A DNA stretch of 64,000 bases, taken from the NCBI GenBank assembly GCA_016190055.1, contig JACPRH010000037.1, forward strand, positions 62,001 through 126,000, given 5' to 3'. The stretch is from Nitrososphaerota archaeon. GTDB taxonomy: Archaea > Thermoproteota > Nitrososphaeria > Nitrososphaerales > JACPRH01. Both the position numbers and the translations under genes were made by a program. The notes under the pieces are model-generated. The model did not search any database, was not told the DNA's origin, and saw only the letters and a program-made list of their open reading frames with translations. Positions within the stretch are counted from its first letter, which is position 1, and each line of letters opens with the position of its first letter. Shown here piece by piece: positions 30,193-40,590 of the stretch.

Positions 30193-30648
30193 ATGGTTCA
30201 GATTAGCAGGATTCTAGCGCCTACAGACGGCTCATCCACGTCGCTGAAGGCTGAAGAGATGGCGATTACTCTAGCAAAGCAGTTCAACGGTGAGATTAGG
30301 TTCATCCATGTAGTCTGGACGCCTGCTTCACAGATGCCTCGAAAAGAGGCTAACGTCGCGTTCGAAGTGAAGGATTGGGAGAAATCGAAAGAGGAGGACG
30401 TTGCTTCAGCGAAAAACTATCTGCACAACGCGCTTAAATCCGCCGAGAAAGATAAGGTCACCGCCTCAGCGCAACTCTACAGGACAACCTACTCGGTCAG
30501 AGAATCGATCTGCCAAATCGCACACGATCTAGATGTTGATATCATCGTTATGGGCACAAAAGGCAGAAGCCTAACACGAGTTATCCTTGGAAGCGTAGCA
30601 GTCGGTGTAGTCACCTACGCTAACCGACCAGTGCTGGTCGTAAGGTAG
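30193..30648 (+). CDS. Universal stress protein (UspA family)
   Basis: ORF listed 30139-30648; ATG 30193 likely (MVQISRILAPTDGSSTSLKAEEMAI); VDIIVMGTKGRSLTRVILGSVAVGVVTYANRPVLVVR. Confidence 0.92.
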   Translation: MVQISRILAPTDGSSTSLKAEEMAITLAKQFNGEIRFIHVVWTPASQMPRKEANVAFEVKDWEKSKEEDVASAKNYLHNALKSAEKDKVTASAQLYRTTYSVRESICQIAHDLDVDIIVMGTKGRSLTRVILGSVAVGVVTYANRPVLVVR

Positions 30649-30726
30649 CGTTGCTTGCTTGCCTGCAACTCAAGTAAATACCCCATTCGTAGGAGTATCT
30701 TCTAGCCGGATCGAGATGCGGTACAG

Positions 30727-31572
30727 ATGGATCCTTTACTTTTCCTCCTTATTGTTCTCCTGATCTCGGTTGCAGCTGGGCTGCTGGGTGCAATACTCGG
30801 GTTAGGCGGCGGAGTAATTGTGGTACCTGCGTTGACGCTTCTCCTACATGTTGATATTCACTTCGCGATCGGAGCTAGCATAGTTTCAGTCATAGCTACT
30901 TCGAGCGGAGCCGCCTCCGCGTATGTTAGAGAGAAGATTACGAACATCAGGATAGGAATGTTCCTTGAAATCGCCACCACTATTGGCGCAGTGACTGGAG
31001 CAATGTTGGCAGTGCTGGTTCAAGTATCACTGCTCTTCCTCATTTTCGGTACCGTCCTAATCCTCATTGTAATACCTATGGTGAAGAGAATCGGTGAAGA
31101 GGTTCCAGCCAAGTCAGAGGGAGACAGGTTGTCTCGAAGTCTGAAGCTGGAGGGCCATTACTACGATACAGTGTTAAAGAGAGATGTTGAGTATAGAGCT
31201 GATCGAACTCCGTTAGGCTTCGGGATGATGTATTTTGCCGGCTTAATCTCCGCTCTGCTAGGAGTCGGTAGCGGCCCCTTCAAGGTTCTCGCCATGGATC
31301 TGGCTATGCGGCTTCCGATGAAGGTTTCCAGTACCACGAGCAACTTCATGATTGGGGTTACAGCGGCGGCTAGTGCCGGCATCTATTTTCTCAGGGGAGA
31401 TGTTAACCCGTTTGTCGCCGCGCCTGTTGCACTGGGCGCTCTGTTGGGTGCATTAGTTGGTGCACGGTGGCTCCCGAAGGTTAAGAGCAGCATGGTCAGA
31501 AAGATATTCGCATTGGTTCTGGTTGGAGTTGCTATTCAAATGATCGTTCGAGGCTTAACGGTGGGTATCTAG
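30727..31572 (+). CDS. Sulfite exporter TauE/SafE family permease
   Basis: 281 aa; LLGAILGLGGGVIVVPALTLLL, GLISALLGVGSGPFKV. Confidence 0.92.
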   Translation: MDPLLFLLIVLLISVAAGLLGAILGLGGGVIVVPALTLLLHVDIHFAIGASIVSVIATSSGAASAYVREKITNIRIGMFLEIATTIGAVTGAMLAVLVQVSLLFLIFGTVLILIVIPMVKRIGEEVPAKSEGDRLSRSLKLEGHYYDTVLKRDVEYRADRTPLGFGMMYFAGLISALLGVGSGPFKVLAMDLAMRLPMKVSSTTSNFMIGVTAAASAGIYFLRGDVNPFVAAPVALGALLGALVGARWLPKVKSSMVRKIFALVLVGVAIQMIVRGLTVGI

Positions 31573-32013
31573 ATGGGGGAAAAGATAGGAGAACTTAGCA
31601 ACAGTAAGAAAGGTAGTGATGACAGTGGTCACGGAATAGAGGTGGTGTTAAGCCTAGTTCTAAGATGGGGGGTGATTGCAAGTGCAATAGTTATTCTTCT
31701 AGGTGTAGTCCTGATGATAACCAGTGGGGAAAGCGGGTACGGTGCAGGGTTCGATATTGTTAAGCTGCTTCAATATAACAGTGAGGTTGCTGAAATGCTC
31801 TACCCGACAAACCTACATACAATTTTGTCAGGCCTGCTTTCACTGAAGCCTTTCGCAGTCATTGATCTTGGTCTAGTGATGTTGATAGCTACGCCGATAA
31901 TGCGGGTCGCAATGGCCGCTGTAATTTTCGGGATCGAGCGAGACAAAAAGTATGTAGGTATCGCCTCGCTTGTCTTAGCGATCCTGCTCCTAGGGATCTT
32001 GACGTCTGCTTAG
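31573..32013 (+). CDS. DUF1634 family membrane protein
   Basis: 146 aa, 3 TM; immediately follows TauE gene, usual partner. Confidence 0.78.
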   Translation: MGEKIGELSNSKKGSDDSGHGIEVVLSLVLRWGVIASAIVILLGVVLMITSGESGYGAGFDIVKLLQYNSEVAEMLYPTNLHTILSGLLSLKPFAVIDLGLVMLIATPIMRVAMAAVIFGIERDKKYVGIASLVLAILLLGILTSA

Positions 32014-32049
32014 CCTGCCACCTAGATAGTCAGTTGGGTAGTTAGCTGA

Positions 32050-33282
32050 TTATTCGTGGAAGAGTGTCCAGCCTTTTGCGACTACATATCTTAGCCAGTA
32101 TCCTGCGAAGAGGGAGGTGATTATTGCGGTCATGACTAGCGTGGTGAATAATGTTTCGTTAATTATGCCTAGGTTGAACGCGACGGTGGCTAAGACGATT
32201 CCGGGTCCTCCTCGGGTGTTCAATGCTACTGTGAGGTTGATGGTTGATAACCAGTCTTTTCGCAGTATCTTTCCAGCTATTAGGGTTGCGACGCTTTTGA
32301 TTGCTGTTGAGAATAACAGGAAACCCAGAAAGAAGAGTGGGTTGAATTGATGGATTAGGTCTAGCTGCAGCCCCACTACAGCGAAGTAGACTGGGGTGAA
32401 GAAGGCTAGGGATACTGTCTTTATTTGCTTAGCCGCTTTTCCGAACACGTCGCTGGACATAGATGCAATTGCGATGCCGGGTAGGAATGCTCCGAACACT
32501 ATGTTGACGTTAAGCAGGCTTGCTACGGCAACGGAGGAGAAGCATAGGAAGAGCGCATACCTTGCTGGAGATGATTTGATGATGACGTTAGCCTTAGAGT
32601 TATAGACTGTTTTAGTCAGCCTTGGCAGAGTAAAGATAGCCGCAGCTAAGAAGCCAACAGTGATTGCGACAGTGGAAAGAATGCCGAGAAAAGATGGTGC
32701 CAACTCATTTGCTAGACCCGTGGCTATCGCTAAGGCCGCCCAGAGTATGATGTCTTCGACGGTCGCTACAGCTAACACAATTCTCGCGAAGTGAGTATCG
32801 ATGATTCGGAGGTCGATGAAGATCTTCGAAATTACTGGGATAGAGGTGACTGCGACAGCTATCCCGATGATGATAGCTAAGGACAGCGGGTTGCCTTTCG
32901 GGCCTAGGAACGGCGAGAAGTCGTAGAGAGATGAGGCGGCGACCCCGGCTACAAACGGTAGAGCAGTTGCTGATAACAGGATTAATGTGGCGAATCTCCG
33001 ATCCGCTTTTGAGAAGCCGCCCTGTATCTCAAGACCGGAAACAAACATCAGCAGGATGAGGCCGAACCACGAAACCATTGAGATGAGTTTTCCTTCAACT
33101 GCGAACGCATTGAATATCCAAGTGTAGAGGTTAGGGGCGAAGAAGCCGAGGAGAGTTGGACCTAACAGGAGTCCACCGAAGATTTCGCCGATGACCTTAG
33201 GCATCCCGAACCTGTCAAAGAGATAGCCTAAGCTTTGCCCTGAAAAGATAAGCAGAACCACTGCGATAAAGAGTCGCATCAA
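32050..33282 (-). CDS. Cation/proton antiporter (CPA2, Kef/NapA type)
   Basis: 410 aa, 12 TM; GQSLGYLFDRFGMPKVIGEIFGGLLLGPTLLG. Confidence 0.9.
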   Translation of the reverse strand: MMRLFIAVVLLIFSGQSLGYLFDRFGMPKVIGEIFGGLLLGPTLLGFFAPNLYTWIFNAFAVEGKLISMVSWFGLILLMFVSGLEIQGGFSKADRRFATLILLSATALPFVAGVAASSLYDFSPFLGPKGNPLSLAIIIGIAVAVTSIPVISKIFIDLRIIDTHFARIVLAVATVEDIILWAALAIATGLANELAPSFLGILSTVAITVGFLAAAIFTLPRLTKTVYNSKANVIIKSSPARYALFLCFSSVAVASLLNVNIVFGAFLPGIAIASMSSDVFGKAAKQIKTVSLAFFTPVYFAVVGLQLDLIHQFNPLFFLGFLLFSTAIKSVATLIAGKILRKDWLSTINLTVALNTRGGPGIVLATVAFNLGIINETLFTTLVMTAIITSLFAGYWLRYVVAKGWTLFHE

Positions 33283-33478
33283 CTCTTCATTGCTTAATGC
33301 GATAGATGCTGTATCCGTAGAGACTCACCTGAAAAAGATTAGATAACTATCGACAATCTTTGAAATAACCTTTTCCTGAAAGTGAACCGTTAAAAGAGCA
33401 GTTTAAGCTGTTTGCTAAGTGTATTTGTATAGGAGCAGCTGCTATTCCGCGTGTTAACGGGCTAGAAGGCGGTTCTTC

Positions 33479-35524
33479 TTACCGCTGGGTGATTTGTTTG
33501 GGGTTTCTGTAGCGTACGCCGTTTAGGAAGATGGATATACCGTCTATGTGTGCTTCCCAGTTTGTGCGTTCGCGTTCAGGTACTATGCCGAGGAGCATTT
33601 CGAGCATGTAGATTATTGCTCCAGTGGCCCAAGCTTGGGGAGAGTTGGCGGCGGGGTAGGGTGCTGGGAAGGCGTATTCACGTCTAGGGTAGCCTGCGAA
33701 CAGTTCCGGCAGGCGGTAGCGTGGGAATGCTGAGGCGGCCTCGAAGAGTGATAGCGCAATTGTCTTCGCCTCGTTGTAGAAGCCGTATTGAGCCATGCCG
33801 GCTGCGATTAGTGAGTTGTCGTGTGGCCAAACGCTTCCGTTGTGGTAGGAGAGTGGGTTGTACCGAATCATTTCTGTTGAGAGGGTTCTTATGCCCCAGC
33901 CTCCGAACATGTCTGGCTCCATCAGTCGCTTCACTACTTGAGGAGCTTTTACTTCATCGATGATGCCGCTCCAGAGGCAGTGGCCGGGGTTGGAGGTGAT
34001 GCTGTCCACCCTGTGTTTATGTTGATCCAGCGCCACGGCGAAGAACTGTTTCTCAGGCATCCAGAAGACTTCGTTGAATCTCCTCTTCAGATGCTCAGCT
34101 TGAAGCCTCAGATCGTCCGCTCGGCTGGTGTTTCCCAGAACCTTGTATAGATCAGCCATCTTTCGTTTAGCATCGTATACGTAGCCTTGAACCTCGCATA
34201 GAGCAATAGGCGGTGGCGCGAGCTTTCCGTTAGCGAAGGAGATTGAGTCTCTTGAGTCCTTCCATCCTTGGTTTCTCAACCCGTTCTTTGTTCTGAGCTG
34301 ATACTCTACGAAGCCATCGCCATCCATGTCTCCGTACTGATCTATCCAGTTGAGAGCTTTCTCTGCATGCGGCATGAGTTGTTGAAGCATCTTCACGCTG
34401 CCTGTCCATCGATATGCCTCCCAGAGGAGTACTAGGAAGAGAGGTGTCGCATCTACGCTGCCGTAGTAGCTGGAGTGCGGAACAACTTCGAGGAGAGATA
34501 GCTCGCCTTTGCGTACTTCGTGAGGAATCTTGCCGGGTTCAGCTTCACGAAAAGCATCGTACTTCGCTGCTTGAAGGCTTGCAAGCGTGTATAGCGTACC
34601 TATCATAAACTCGGGTCCGAGTATCTTTGTCTGTATCGCGGCGATAGTGGAGTCTCGGCCGAAGAGAGTCATGAACCACGGGACACCGGCGGCCAAAATG
34701 TAGTAGCCCGGTAGGTATTCGAGTCTGAGGGCTCTGAGATCCGCTAAAGCCTGCTGGTATGTTTGGCGGAGATCAATGTAGTCTGTCTCCAGTCTGGGTA
34801 AACTGTATTCGAACGGTGCTTCACGCACAATCCGTCTAAGCGATTCTATTCGGTTTTCTTCGCTTGGCCTGTAGGGGCTGAATGGGGAGCCTAAGATGTC
34901 TTGTACGCAGCTCGTCGGTTTAGGTGGAGCTCCTACGACGGGGAGGATGGTTACACAGGTTTTCCATACTCCTTTTGGGGGAAGGTTCACGTCGAAGATT
35001 GAGGTTCTGCCGCGTACCTGTGGCTCTGCTGAGAACTTTACCCAAGTTTCCCTAGTGAACTCTCCTCTTTGGTAGTGTAGACAGAGATCTTGACCGTCTC
35101 TTTCCTCAACGGTTACCTTTCCTTCTTTGCTGAGCGCGGGGCCTAAACGTACTTCGAACACGTCTGCGAAGTCAGCGTCACATGTTATCGAAACCTGCAG
35201 TGAACTGGTTTTAGTGGTGTGGTTCATTATGTAGATGTCTTCGTATAACCCGTTGCTTACGTATCGGTCCCGTATGACGCTGAAGGCTGAGGAGGGGAGT
35301 TTTCGTGTTCTTCTTGAGCTTGCGTAGAAGGTGGCCATTGAATGGTCAAGCTGATTCGCTCCTACGGGCTCCAGACTGAGCCCTTCCAAGGCTAGTCCGA
35401 AGTTTGAAAGGAAGCGAGTATCGTGGGCGTAGAGTCCTTCAACGGTCCTTGACCTGATATTCCCAGCGCGGCTAGATACCGCGAAGACAGACTCTTCTAT
35501 TATCGTTATATGGTCTGAATCCAA
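33479..35524 (-). CDS. Glycogen debranching enzyme / amylo-alpha-1,6-glucosidase (GH63/GH133-like)
   Basis: 681 aa; GLYAHDTRFLSNF N-domain; GVPWFMTLFGRDSTIAA; NGSVWPHDNSLIAAGM. Confidence 0.9.
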   Translation of the reverse strand: MDSDHITIIEESVFAVSSRAGNIRSRTVEGLYAHDTRFLSNFGLALEGLSLEPVGANQLDHSMATFYASSRRTRKLPSSAFSVIRDRYVSNGLYEDIYIMNHTTKTSSLQVSITCDADFADVFEVRLGPALSKEGKVTVEERDGQDLCLHYQRGEFTRETWVKFSAEPQVRGRTSIFDVNLPPKGVWKTCVTILPVVGAPPKPTSCVQDILGSPFSPYRPSEENRIESLRRIVREAPFEYSLPRLETDYIDLRQTYQQALADLRALRLEYLPGYYILAAGVPWFMTLFGRDSTIAAIQTKILGPEFMIGTLYTLASLQAAKYDAFREAEPGKIPHEVRKGELSLLEVVPHSSYYGSVDATPLFLVLLWEAYRWTGSVKMLQQLMPHAEKALNWIDQYGDMDGDGFVEYQLRTKNGLRNQGWKDSRDSISFANGKLAPPPIALCEVQGYVYDAKRKMADLYKVLGNTSRADDLRLQAEHLKRRFNEVFWMPEKQFFAVALDQHKHRVDSITSNPGHCLWSGIIDEVKAPQVVKRLMEPDMFGGWGIRTLSTEMIRYNPLSYHNGSVWPHDNSLIAAGMAQYGFYNEAKTIALSLFEAASAFPRYRLPELFAGYPRREYAFPAPYPAANSPQAWATGAIIYMLEMLLGIVPERERTNWEAHIDGISIFLNGVRYRNPKQITQR

Positions 35525-35716
35525 CTATTGTCACTCTCTATGTATGTGGTGATGATGGTTGTAATTGCGTGGACTGAGGACAGTCATTGCGGTTAGTTCA
35601 CGTCAATTTTTCTGGACTGGGGTTGGATTTCGGCCATTAAAGTTTTAGGGTTGTCGGGCGCTATCGTGATATTCATCTGCAGCGGCTCACTCACTTACTT
35701 ACCTGCTTGCTCCTAG

Positions 35717-36931
35717 TTAGATGCAGCGGCTGTATAGGTCGAGTAGCCGTGGGAGAACTGCGTCTACATCGAAGTTTTGTTTCACCCATTTCCTTCCTGC
35801 CTGCCCCATCTGTCGAGCCTTTTTCTTATCTGAGAGGAGCTTTATGATGTTTTTTGCGGTGCTCCAAGGATCGTTCGCAGGCACTAAGACGCCGGTTTTG
35901 CCGTCAAGAACAACCTCCGGCACACCATTGTCGATTGAGTTAGCTCCGATGACAGGTTTCCCAGCTGCCATTCCTTCTAGGAAGACCATGCCGAAGCATT
36001 CGGTTGGGCCGAGGCTGACAACCATGTCGGAGGCTGCGAATACTGACGGTATCTGTTCTTGAGGTAAGTCGCGGTCTAAGAATAGAACGCTGTCTTTAGC
36101 GCCAAGTGTGGAGGTTGTTTGCACGATGGCCTCCCTTATTTGGCGCACGACGTCTGGGTAAACGGGATCATTTCCGATTAGGAGAAGCTTAACGTTACGT
36201 ATCTCCCGCTTCACTAAGGGCAAAGCTCTTAGCAGTATCTGCAGGCCTTTCCCATCCTCGTATTTGAACGAGTTTTTCTCTCTACCTACGAGTCTAGACG
36301 GGAATAGGATAATGGGTTCGTCATCGTCCACTCCGAGCATCTTTCGTATATTGCTGCCGTCTGCGTTAGCGAACTTGTCTGTGTCAAGAGTGTTCGGGAT
36401 GACCTCGATTTTGCTGGTTGGGACGCCGCCTTTTATGAGGTCGAATGCTGATTTAGAGGTTAAGGCAACTACCTTCGAGAAGGGAAGATACGATAGCAGG
36501 TAGTGGGCGAAGGGGTCTTCGGTGGTGTTATGTATTGTGTCGATCATCGGAGGCTGTCTTGTATTAGCTCCTTGTAGGAAGCTAATGAGGAACATTGCGT
36601 ACTGCTTCATCTGATAGTTGTGCAGATGGATGACATCCACATCTAACTCGCTGATAATTTGTTCAAAGAATTTTGAGACGTTCTTAGGTTTGAATAGGTT
36701 AGCGTCGATGGCTCCTGTTTCAGGGACATCAAGCAGATTTGTTCTAATCACTTCTACACCTTGAAGATGCTCTCGCTCAGGGCGGTTTGCGACGCTGCTG
36801 GTGAGAACGGTGGGGTTATGGCCGTTCTTCACAAGTCCGATTGATGTTTCGTATACTACGGATTCGACTCCGCCTATTACAGGCACGAAGAAAGGTGTGA
36901 TGTAAAGCACATTGAGATTTTCACAGGGCAT
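35717..36931 (-). CDS. Glycosyltransferase family 4
   Basis: 404 aa; FVPVIGGVESVVYETSIGLVKNGH, GLQILLRALPLV, ECFGMVFLEGMAAGKPVIGA. Confidence 0.93.
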   Translation of the reverse strand: MPCENLNVLYITPFFVPVIGGVESVVYETSIGLVKNGHNPTVLTSSVANRPEREHLQGVEVIRTNLLDVPETGAIDANLFKPKNVSKFFEQIISELDVDVIHLHNYQMKQYAMFLISFLQGANTRQPPMIDTIHNTTEDPFAHYLLSYLPFSKVVALTSKSAFDLIKGGVPTSKIEVIPNTLDTDKFANADGSNIRKMLGVDDDEPIILFPSRLVGREKNSFKYEDGKGLQILLRALPLVKREIRNVKLLLIGNDPVYPDVVRQIREAIVQTTSTLGAKDSVLFLDRDLPQEQIPSVFAASDMVVSLGPTECFGMVFLEGMAAGKPVIGANSIDNGVPEVVLDGKTGVLVPANDPWSTAKNIIKLLSDKKKARQMGQAGRKWVKQNFDVDAVLPRLLDLYSRCI

Positions 36932-37475
36932 CTCTCAACAGCCCCTAATCCAAAGCATGTTGATGAACCTCGCATCTGCACTACAGCACCAACTACCGCC
37001 CTCAACTGAGATTGCTTCCTTTCCCATTGGTGATCTGATTTCGCTCAACAAACTTGTTTTAGATAGGCTGCCTCCTTTATTACAAATCATATAGTGATTA
37101 TATGGCCAGCCAGTTACATGTGTTTTGCGTTAAGTTCTCACTCAGGAAGAAGCTAAGACGAAGCTGCCTAGGAAAGGGCGCATCTTGCGACCAACTTATA
37201 CATTTGTAGTCTGGTTAGATGCGGGATCTGTCCAGTTGTCTGAATAGCGCGTTGTCTACGCGAGTATGTTCCTAGGCTTGACAAAGTTTCGGTAAACTTC
37301 TAGTTTCTTGAGGACTTGGGCAAGAATAACGCTTTGTTTCTTTTTTTGTGAATGTTTACCGTTCTGAAGTGAACTAGCCCCTAGACATAGTTTTACGCAC
37401 GGCGAGTAATTTTTCTCGCCCAAAAGTATGAATGATCAGGCACGAACTTCAAAACGCTAAACGTGTACCTTTTTT

Positions 37476-38324
37476 TTAGCTAATTTCGCCGGAGATATAA
37501 GCACAAGTTTTTGCTTCGCAGGGAGCGCAGAGGACTTTGCTGGCGGGGCCTTGCTCTATCATTTCACCTAAGTAGAGGAAGATGGCATGGTCGGCTATTC
37601 TTCGAGCTTGGCGGAGAGTGTGGGTCACCAGTACGATTGTGTAGTTTTGCTTCAGCATCTGGAACTGCTCCTCAATGAGGCGTGCTGATACAGGATCTAG
37701 GGATGAGGTAGGTTCATCGGCGAGGATAACTTCAGGTTTGACTGATAATGTTCTGGCGAGTGCTAGCCTCTGTTGTTGTCCTACTGATAGCTTTGAAGCT
37801 GGCATACGCAGTCTATCTTTAACTTCGTCCCATAAGCCTGCTAAGCGCAGGTAGCATTCTACAAGCAGATCCATCTCGCCGTTCTTGTGTGTTCGAGCCG
37901 TGTTACGCGTGTTCGCAGGGCATACTTCATTGTTAGGGCAGTGCTTCTCAAGCTCCTCTATCTGTTCAAGAATTTGCTTACCTTTGACTCCGTGAATTCT
38001 TGGGCCGAATGCAATATTATCATAGATTGACATCGGTAGTGGGCACGGTTTCTGCGAGAGGAAGCCGACTTTCTTCCTGAGAGAAAGAATATCGGCCTGG
38101 GGGTCGTAGACGTTGTCACCATCTATCAGAACCTTTCCATTTACTTTAACCTCCTCCTGTAGCTCAATGAGGCGGTTCAGGCTCTTGAGAAGAGTAGTCT
38201 TACCGCATCCCGAGGGGCCGATTATTGCGGTGATTTGACCATCTGGAATATCGACTGTTATGTCCTTAAGCACGTTATGGGCTCCGTAGCTCACCTTTAG
38301 ATTACGTATACTGATATGTGGCAT
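37476..38324 (-). CDS. pstB: Phosphate-type ABC transporter ATP-binding protein with Cys-containing insertion
   Basis: GPSGCGKTTLLKSLNRL, LSVGQQQRLALARTL, DEPTSSLDP; next to pstA/pstC. Confidence 0.9.
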   Translation of the reverse strand: MPHISIRNLKVSYGAHNVLKDITVDIPDGQITAIIGPSGCGKTTLLKSLNRLIELQEEVKVNGKVLIDGDNVYDPQADILSLRKKVGFLSQKPCPLPMSIYDNIAFGPRIHGVKGKQILEQIEELEKHCPNNEVCPANTRNTARTHKNGEMDLLVECYLRLAGLWDEVKDRLRMPASKLSVGQQQRLALARTLSVKPEVILADEPTSSLDPVSARLIEEQFQMLKQNYTIVLVTHTLRQARRIADHAIFLYLGEMIEQGPASKVLCAPCEAKTCAYISGEIS

Positions 38325-38353
38325 AACTTACACAAACACCTACCATACTCTAC

Positions 38354-39220
38354 CTATCTTAAGATATGTTTAGAGAACCTCTGTCCCAGTGCTCTCGAAG
38401 CAACGCTTACTACAAGAACGATTACCAGCAATACAAGCGCCGAGGCATAGGCGCGTTGTTGTACTTCAGGGAAGGGTGTGCCTAGCTGGAAGAAGATGGC
38501 TAGTGGCAGGGATGCAGCTGGATCTAGAAGTGATCCCGGTATATTATCAGTGTAGCCTGCGGTGAAGAGTATTGACGCAGCGTCTCCGATGCTTCTGCCG
38601 AAGGCTAAGAGTACCGCTGTTGCTATGCCCGGTAGCACCTGTATTATCACGATCTTGAAGGTTGTTTCGAATCTTGTTGTGCCCAACGCGTAAGATGTTT
38701 CCTTCAGCTCCGCAGGAACCAGTTTTACTGTCTCATCTATTGCGCGAATCATTATAGGGATCTGTAGGAGCGTCAAAACGATTATTCCTCCGAGCAGCGA
38801 TGCCCTCATACCTAGGTAGAGCATCACGGTGAAGCCGAATGCGCCGTATACTATTGATGGTGTGCCCCATAAAACATCAAGGGAGAGACGGATAGAGTAT
38901 GCGACCTTTGTCTTCTTGATGTAATCTCTCTGTAAAGAAAGAGCGGCTGGTATGCTGATCAGTAAGGCTAGAAGGACGCTTCCGAAGGCTAGGTAGATTG
39001 AGCCTATGATTGCGTTGAGGATTCCACCTTCTTTTCCTAGATAGTATCCGCCTTTAGGTGTCTGAGTTAACATGGATGGTGTTAGGGCTGGAGCTCCGTT
39101 CAAAACTACTACAGCTACAACTGCAAAGAGGCTTCCTACGACCATAGTTAATGAAGAGAGCATCAGAACCTTGAAGAGTCGCTCTTCAAGTAGCCTATCC
39201 AACCGTAACCCTCCGCTCAA
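38354..39220 (-). CDS. pstA: Phosphate ABC transporter permease
   Basis: 288 aa; LDVLWGTPSIVYGAFGF, GRSIGDAASILFTAG. Confidence 0.92.
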   Translation of the reverse strand: MSGGLRLDRLLEERLFKVLMLSSLTMVVGSLFAVVAVVVLNGAPALTPSMLTQTPKGGYYLGKEGGILNAIIGSIYLAFGSVLLALLISIPAALSLQRDYIKKTKVAYSIRLSLDVLWGTPSIVYGAFGFTVMLYLGMRASLLGGIIVLTLLQIPIMIRAIDETVKLVPAELKETSYALGTTRFETTFKIVIIQVLPGIATAVLLAFGRSIGDAASILFTAGYTDNIPGSLLDPAASLPLAIFFQLGTPFPEVQQRAYASALVLLVIVLVVSVASRALGQRFSKHILR

Positions 39221-40118
39221 TTCTTATCAGTATCAGTCGAGCCGCAAGCGTGAACATTAGGATGATAAGCAGCAGAATAAGAGCGGCTAGAAGAAGTGCA
39301 GAGTCGTACAATGGGATGGACATCATCTCACCATAATTATTGGCGATAAGCGCAGGCAACGGGTACGCGGGGTCAAACACCGATGATGGTACAATGAACA
39401 CGTTGCCCACGACCATAAGGACAGCCATAGTTTCCCCTAGTGCACGTGAAAATCCTAAGATTACTGCAGCAGCTATCCCGGGCAAAGCGACTCGCATCAA
39501 AGCGTGCTTCACAGTCTGCCACTGAGTAGCCCCCATGGAAAGAGAGGCCTCTCTGACCTCAAAAGGCACGGACCTAAACACCTGCACAGTAATCGAAATA
39601 ATAACGGGGAAAACCATTATTGCAAGCACAATACCACCAGCCAGAAGGCTGAAACCTGTGGAATATCTTCCTGCGCCTGCAGCTGGTATCCCGAGACTTC
39701 CGACAACCGGTGCGATATATGCGACGAATGGAACAATAGTAAGTACACCCCATACGCCGTAAACCACAGGCGGTATTCCTGCGAGCAGATCTACCAGTGG
39801 TAGAACTCTTCGTCTAAGACTCTCCTTAGCGTACTCTGCAAGGTAAATTGCGCTTAGAATGCTAAGCGGGACAGCTATCATCATCGCTATAGCGGTTACG
39901 TAAAGCGTACTTAGAATCGCCGGGTAGAGCCCGAAGCTACCTTGAGAGGGCAACCAACTGCTGTTAAGAAGTAATTCCGAAAGAGGCTTGGTGTCAAGAA
40001 TAGGTTTTGATCGCAGGTAAAGCGCGAGTATAACTATGAATGCAAGACTACCCGCGAAGGCTGCGGCGACCAGCATCACACTGCTTGAAAGGGTATCCTT
40101 AAGTCGTCTAATCCGCAC
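39195..40118 (-). CDS. pstC: Phosphate ABC transporter permease
   Basis: 307 aa; LLAGIPPVVYGVWG, FSRALGETMAVLMVVGN. Confidence 0.92.
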   Translation of the reverse strand: MRIRRLKDTLSSSVMLVAAAFAGSLAFIVILALYLRSKPILDTKPLSELLLNSSWLPSQGSFGLYPAILSTLYVTAIAMMIAVPLSILSAIYLAEYAKESLRRRVLPLVDLLAGIPPVVYGVWGVLTIVPFVAYIAPVVGSLGIPAAGAGRYSTGFSLLAGGIVLAIMVFPVIISITVQVFRSVPFEVREASLSMGATQWQTVKHALMRVALPGIAAAVILGFSRALGETMAVLMVVGNVFIVPSSVFDPAYPLPALIANNYGEMMSIPLYDSALLLAALILLLIILMFTLAARLILIRIERRVTVG

Positions 40119-40120
40119 TG

Positions 40121-40375
40121 TTATTCACTCCGCTGGTTAATTGAGCATTCCTCGTTGCAGTAGAGACATACATAGTACTTTTGCCTCATATCATTGAAAT
40201 TGTGCTTTACCTTTAGTAGGTTGCAGCTCTTCAGTTTTCTAACTGCGTGGTTAACCGTCCTTTTAGGTAGCGATGTTTCTTTTATGAGATCCTTTTGGGT
40301 GATTTGCCCCTTTTCTGTGAGAACCTTGAGAACTAGTTTTGTTGAGGGTGAGAGTTGGTCAACAAAGTAAATCAC
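40121..40375 (-). CDS. Small winged-helix (MarR-like) regulator
   Basis: 84 aa; LSPSTKLVLKVLTEKGQITQKDLIKETSLPKRTVNHAVRKLKSCNLL. Confidence 0.85.
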   Translation of the reverse strand: MIYFVDQLSPSTKLVLKVLTEKGQITQKDLIKETSLPKRTVNHAVRKLKSCNLLKVKHNFNDMRQKYYVCLYCNEECSINQRSE

Positions 40376-40455
40376 TATTCACTCTTATCGTCACTGCTCG
40401 CTCTTCCCGCCCTCTTGAAATATAACGGAGTTATAAATATTTATTAGTTCCTGAG

Positions 40456-40525
40456 GATTCTGTCCCATTATCGGGTGATCACGCAAAGTCAGCAAGCATA
40501 CATCACCCGAAGATGGGACAGAAGT
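40456..40525 (-). mobile_element. 70-bp MITE-like hairpin element, copy 1 (inverted relative to copies 2 and 3)
   Basis: Exact reverse complement of 43596-43665 and 59856-59925; TIR TTCTGTCCCAT/ATGGGACAGAA. Confidence 0.9.
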
Positions 40526-40590
40526 GACGAGACAGCTCGAACGCTAATTAATAATTACTCTCTGCCTAACTAACCGACTCGAACAACCAA

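Noticed and set aside
37401-37420. GGCGAG-N8-CTCGCC hairpin downstream of pstB
   Set aside because: Only a 6-bp stem with no other support; could be a terminator but within chance expectation.
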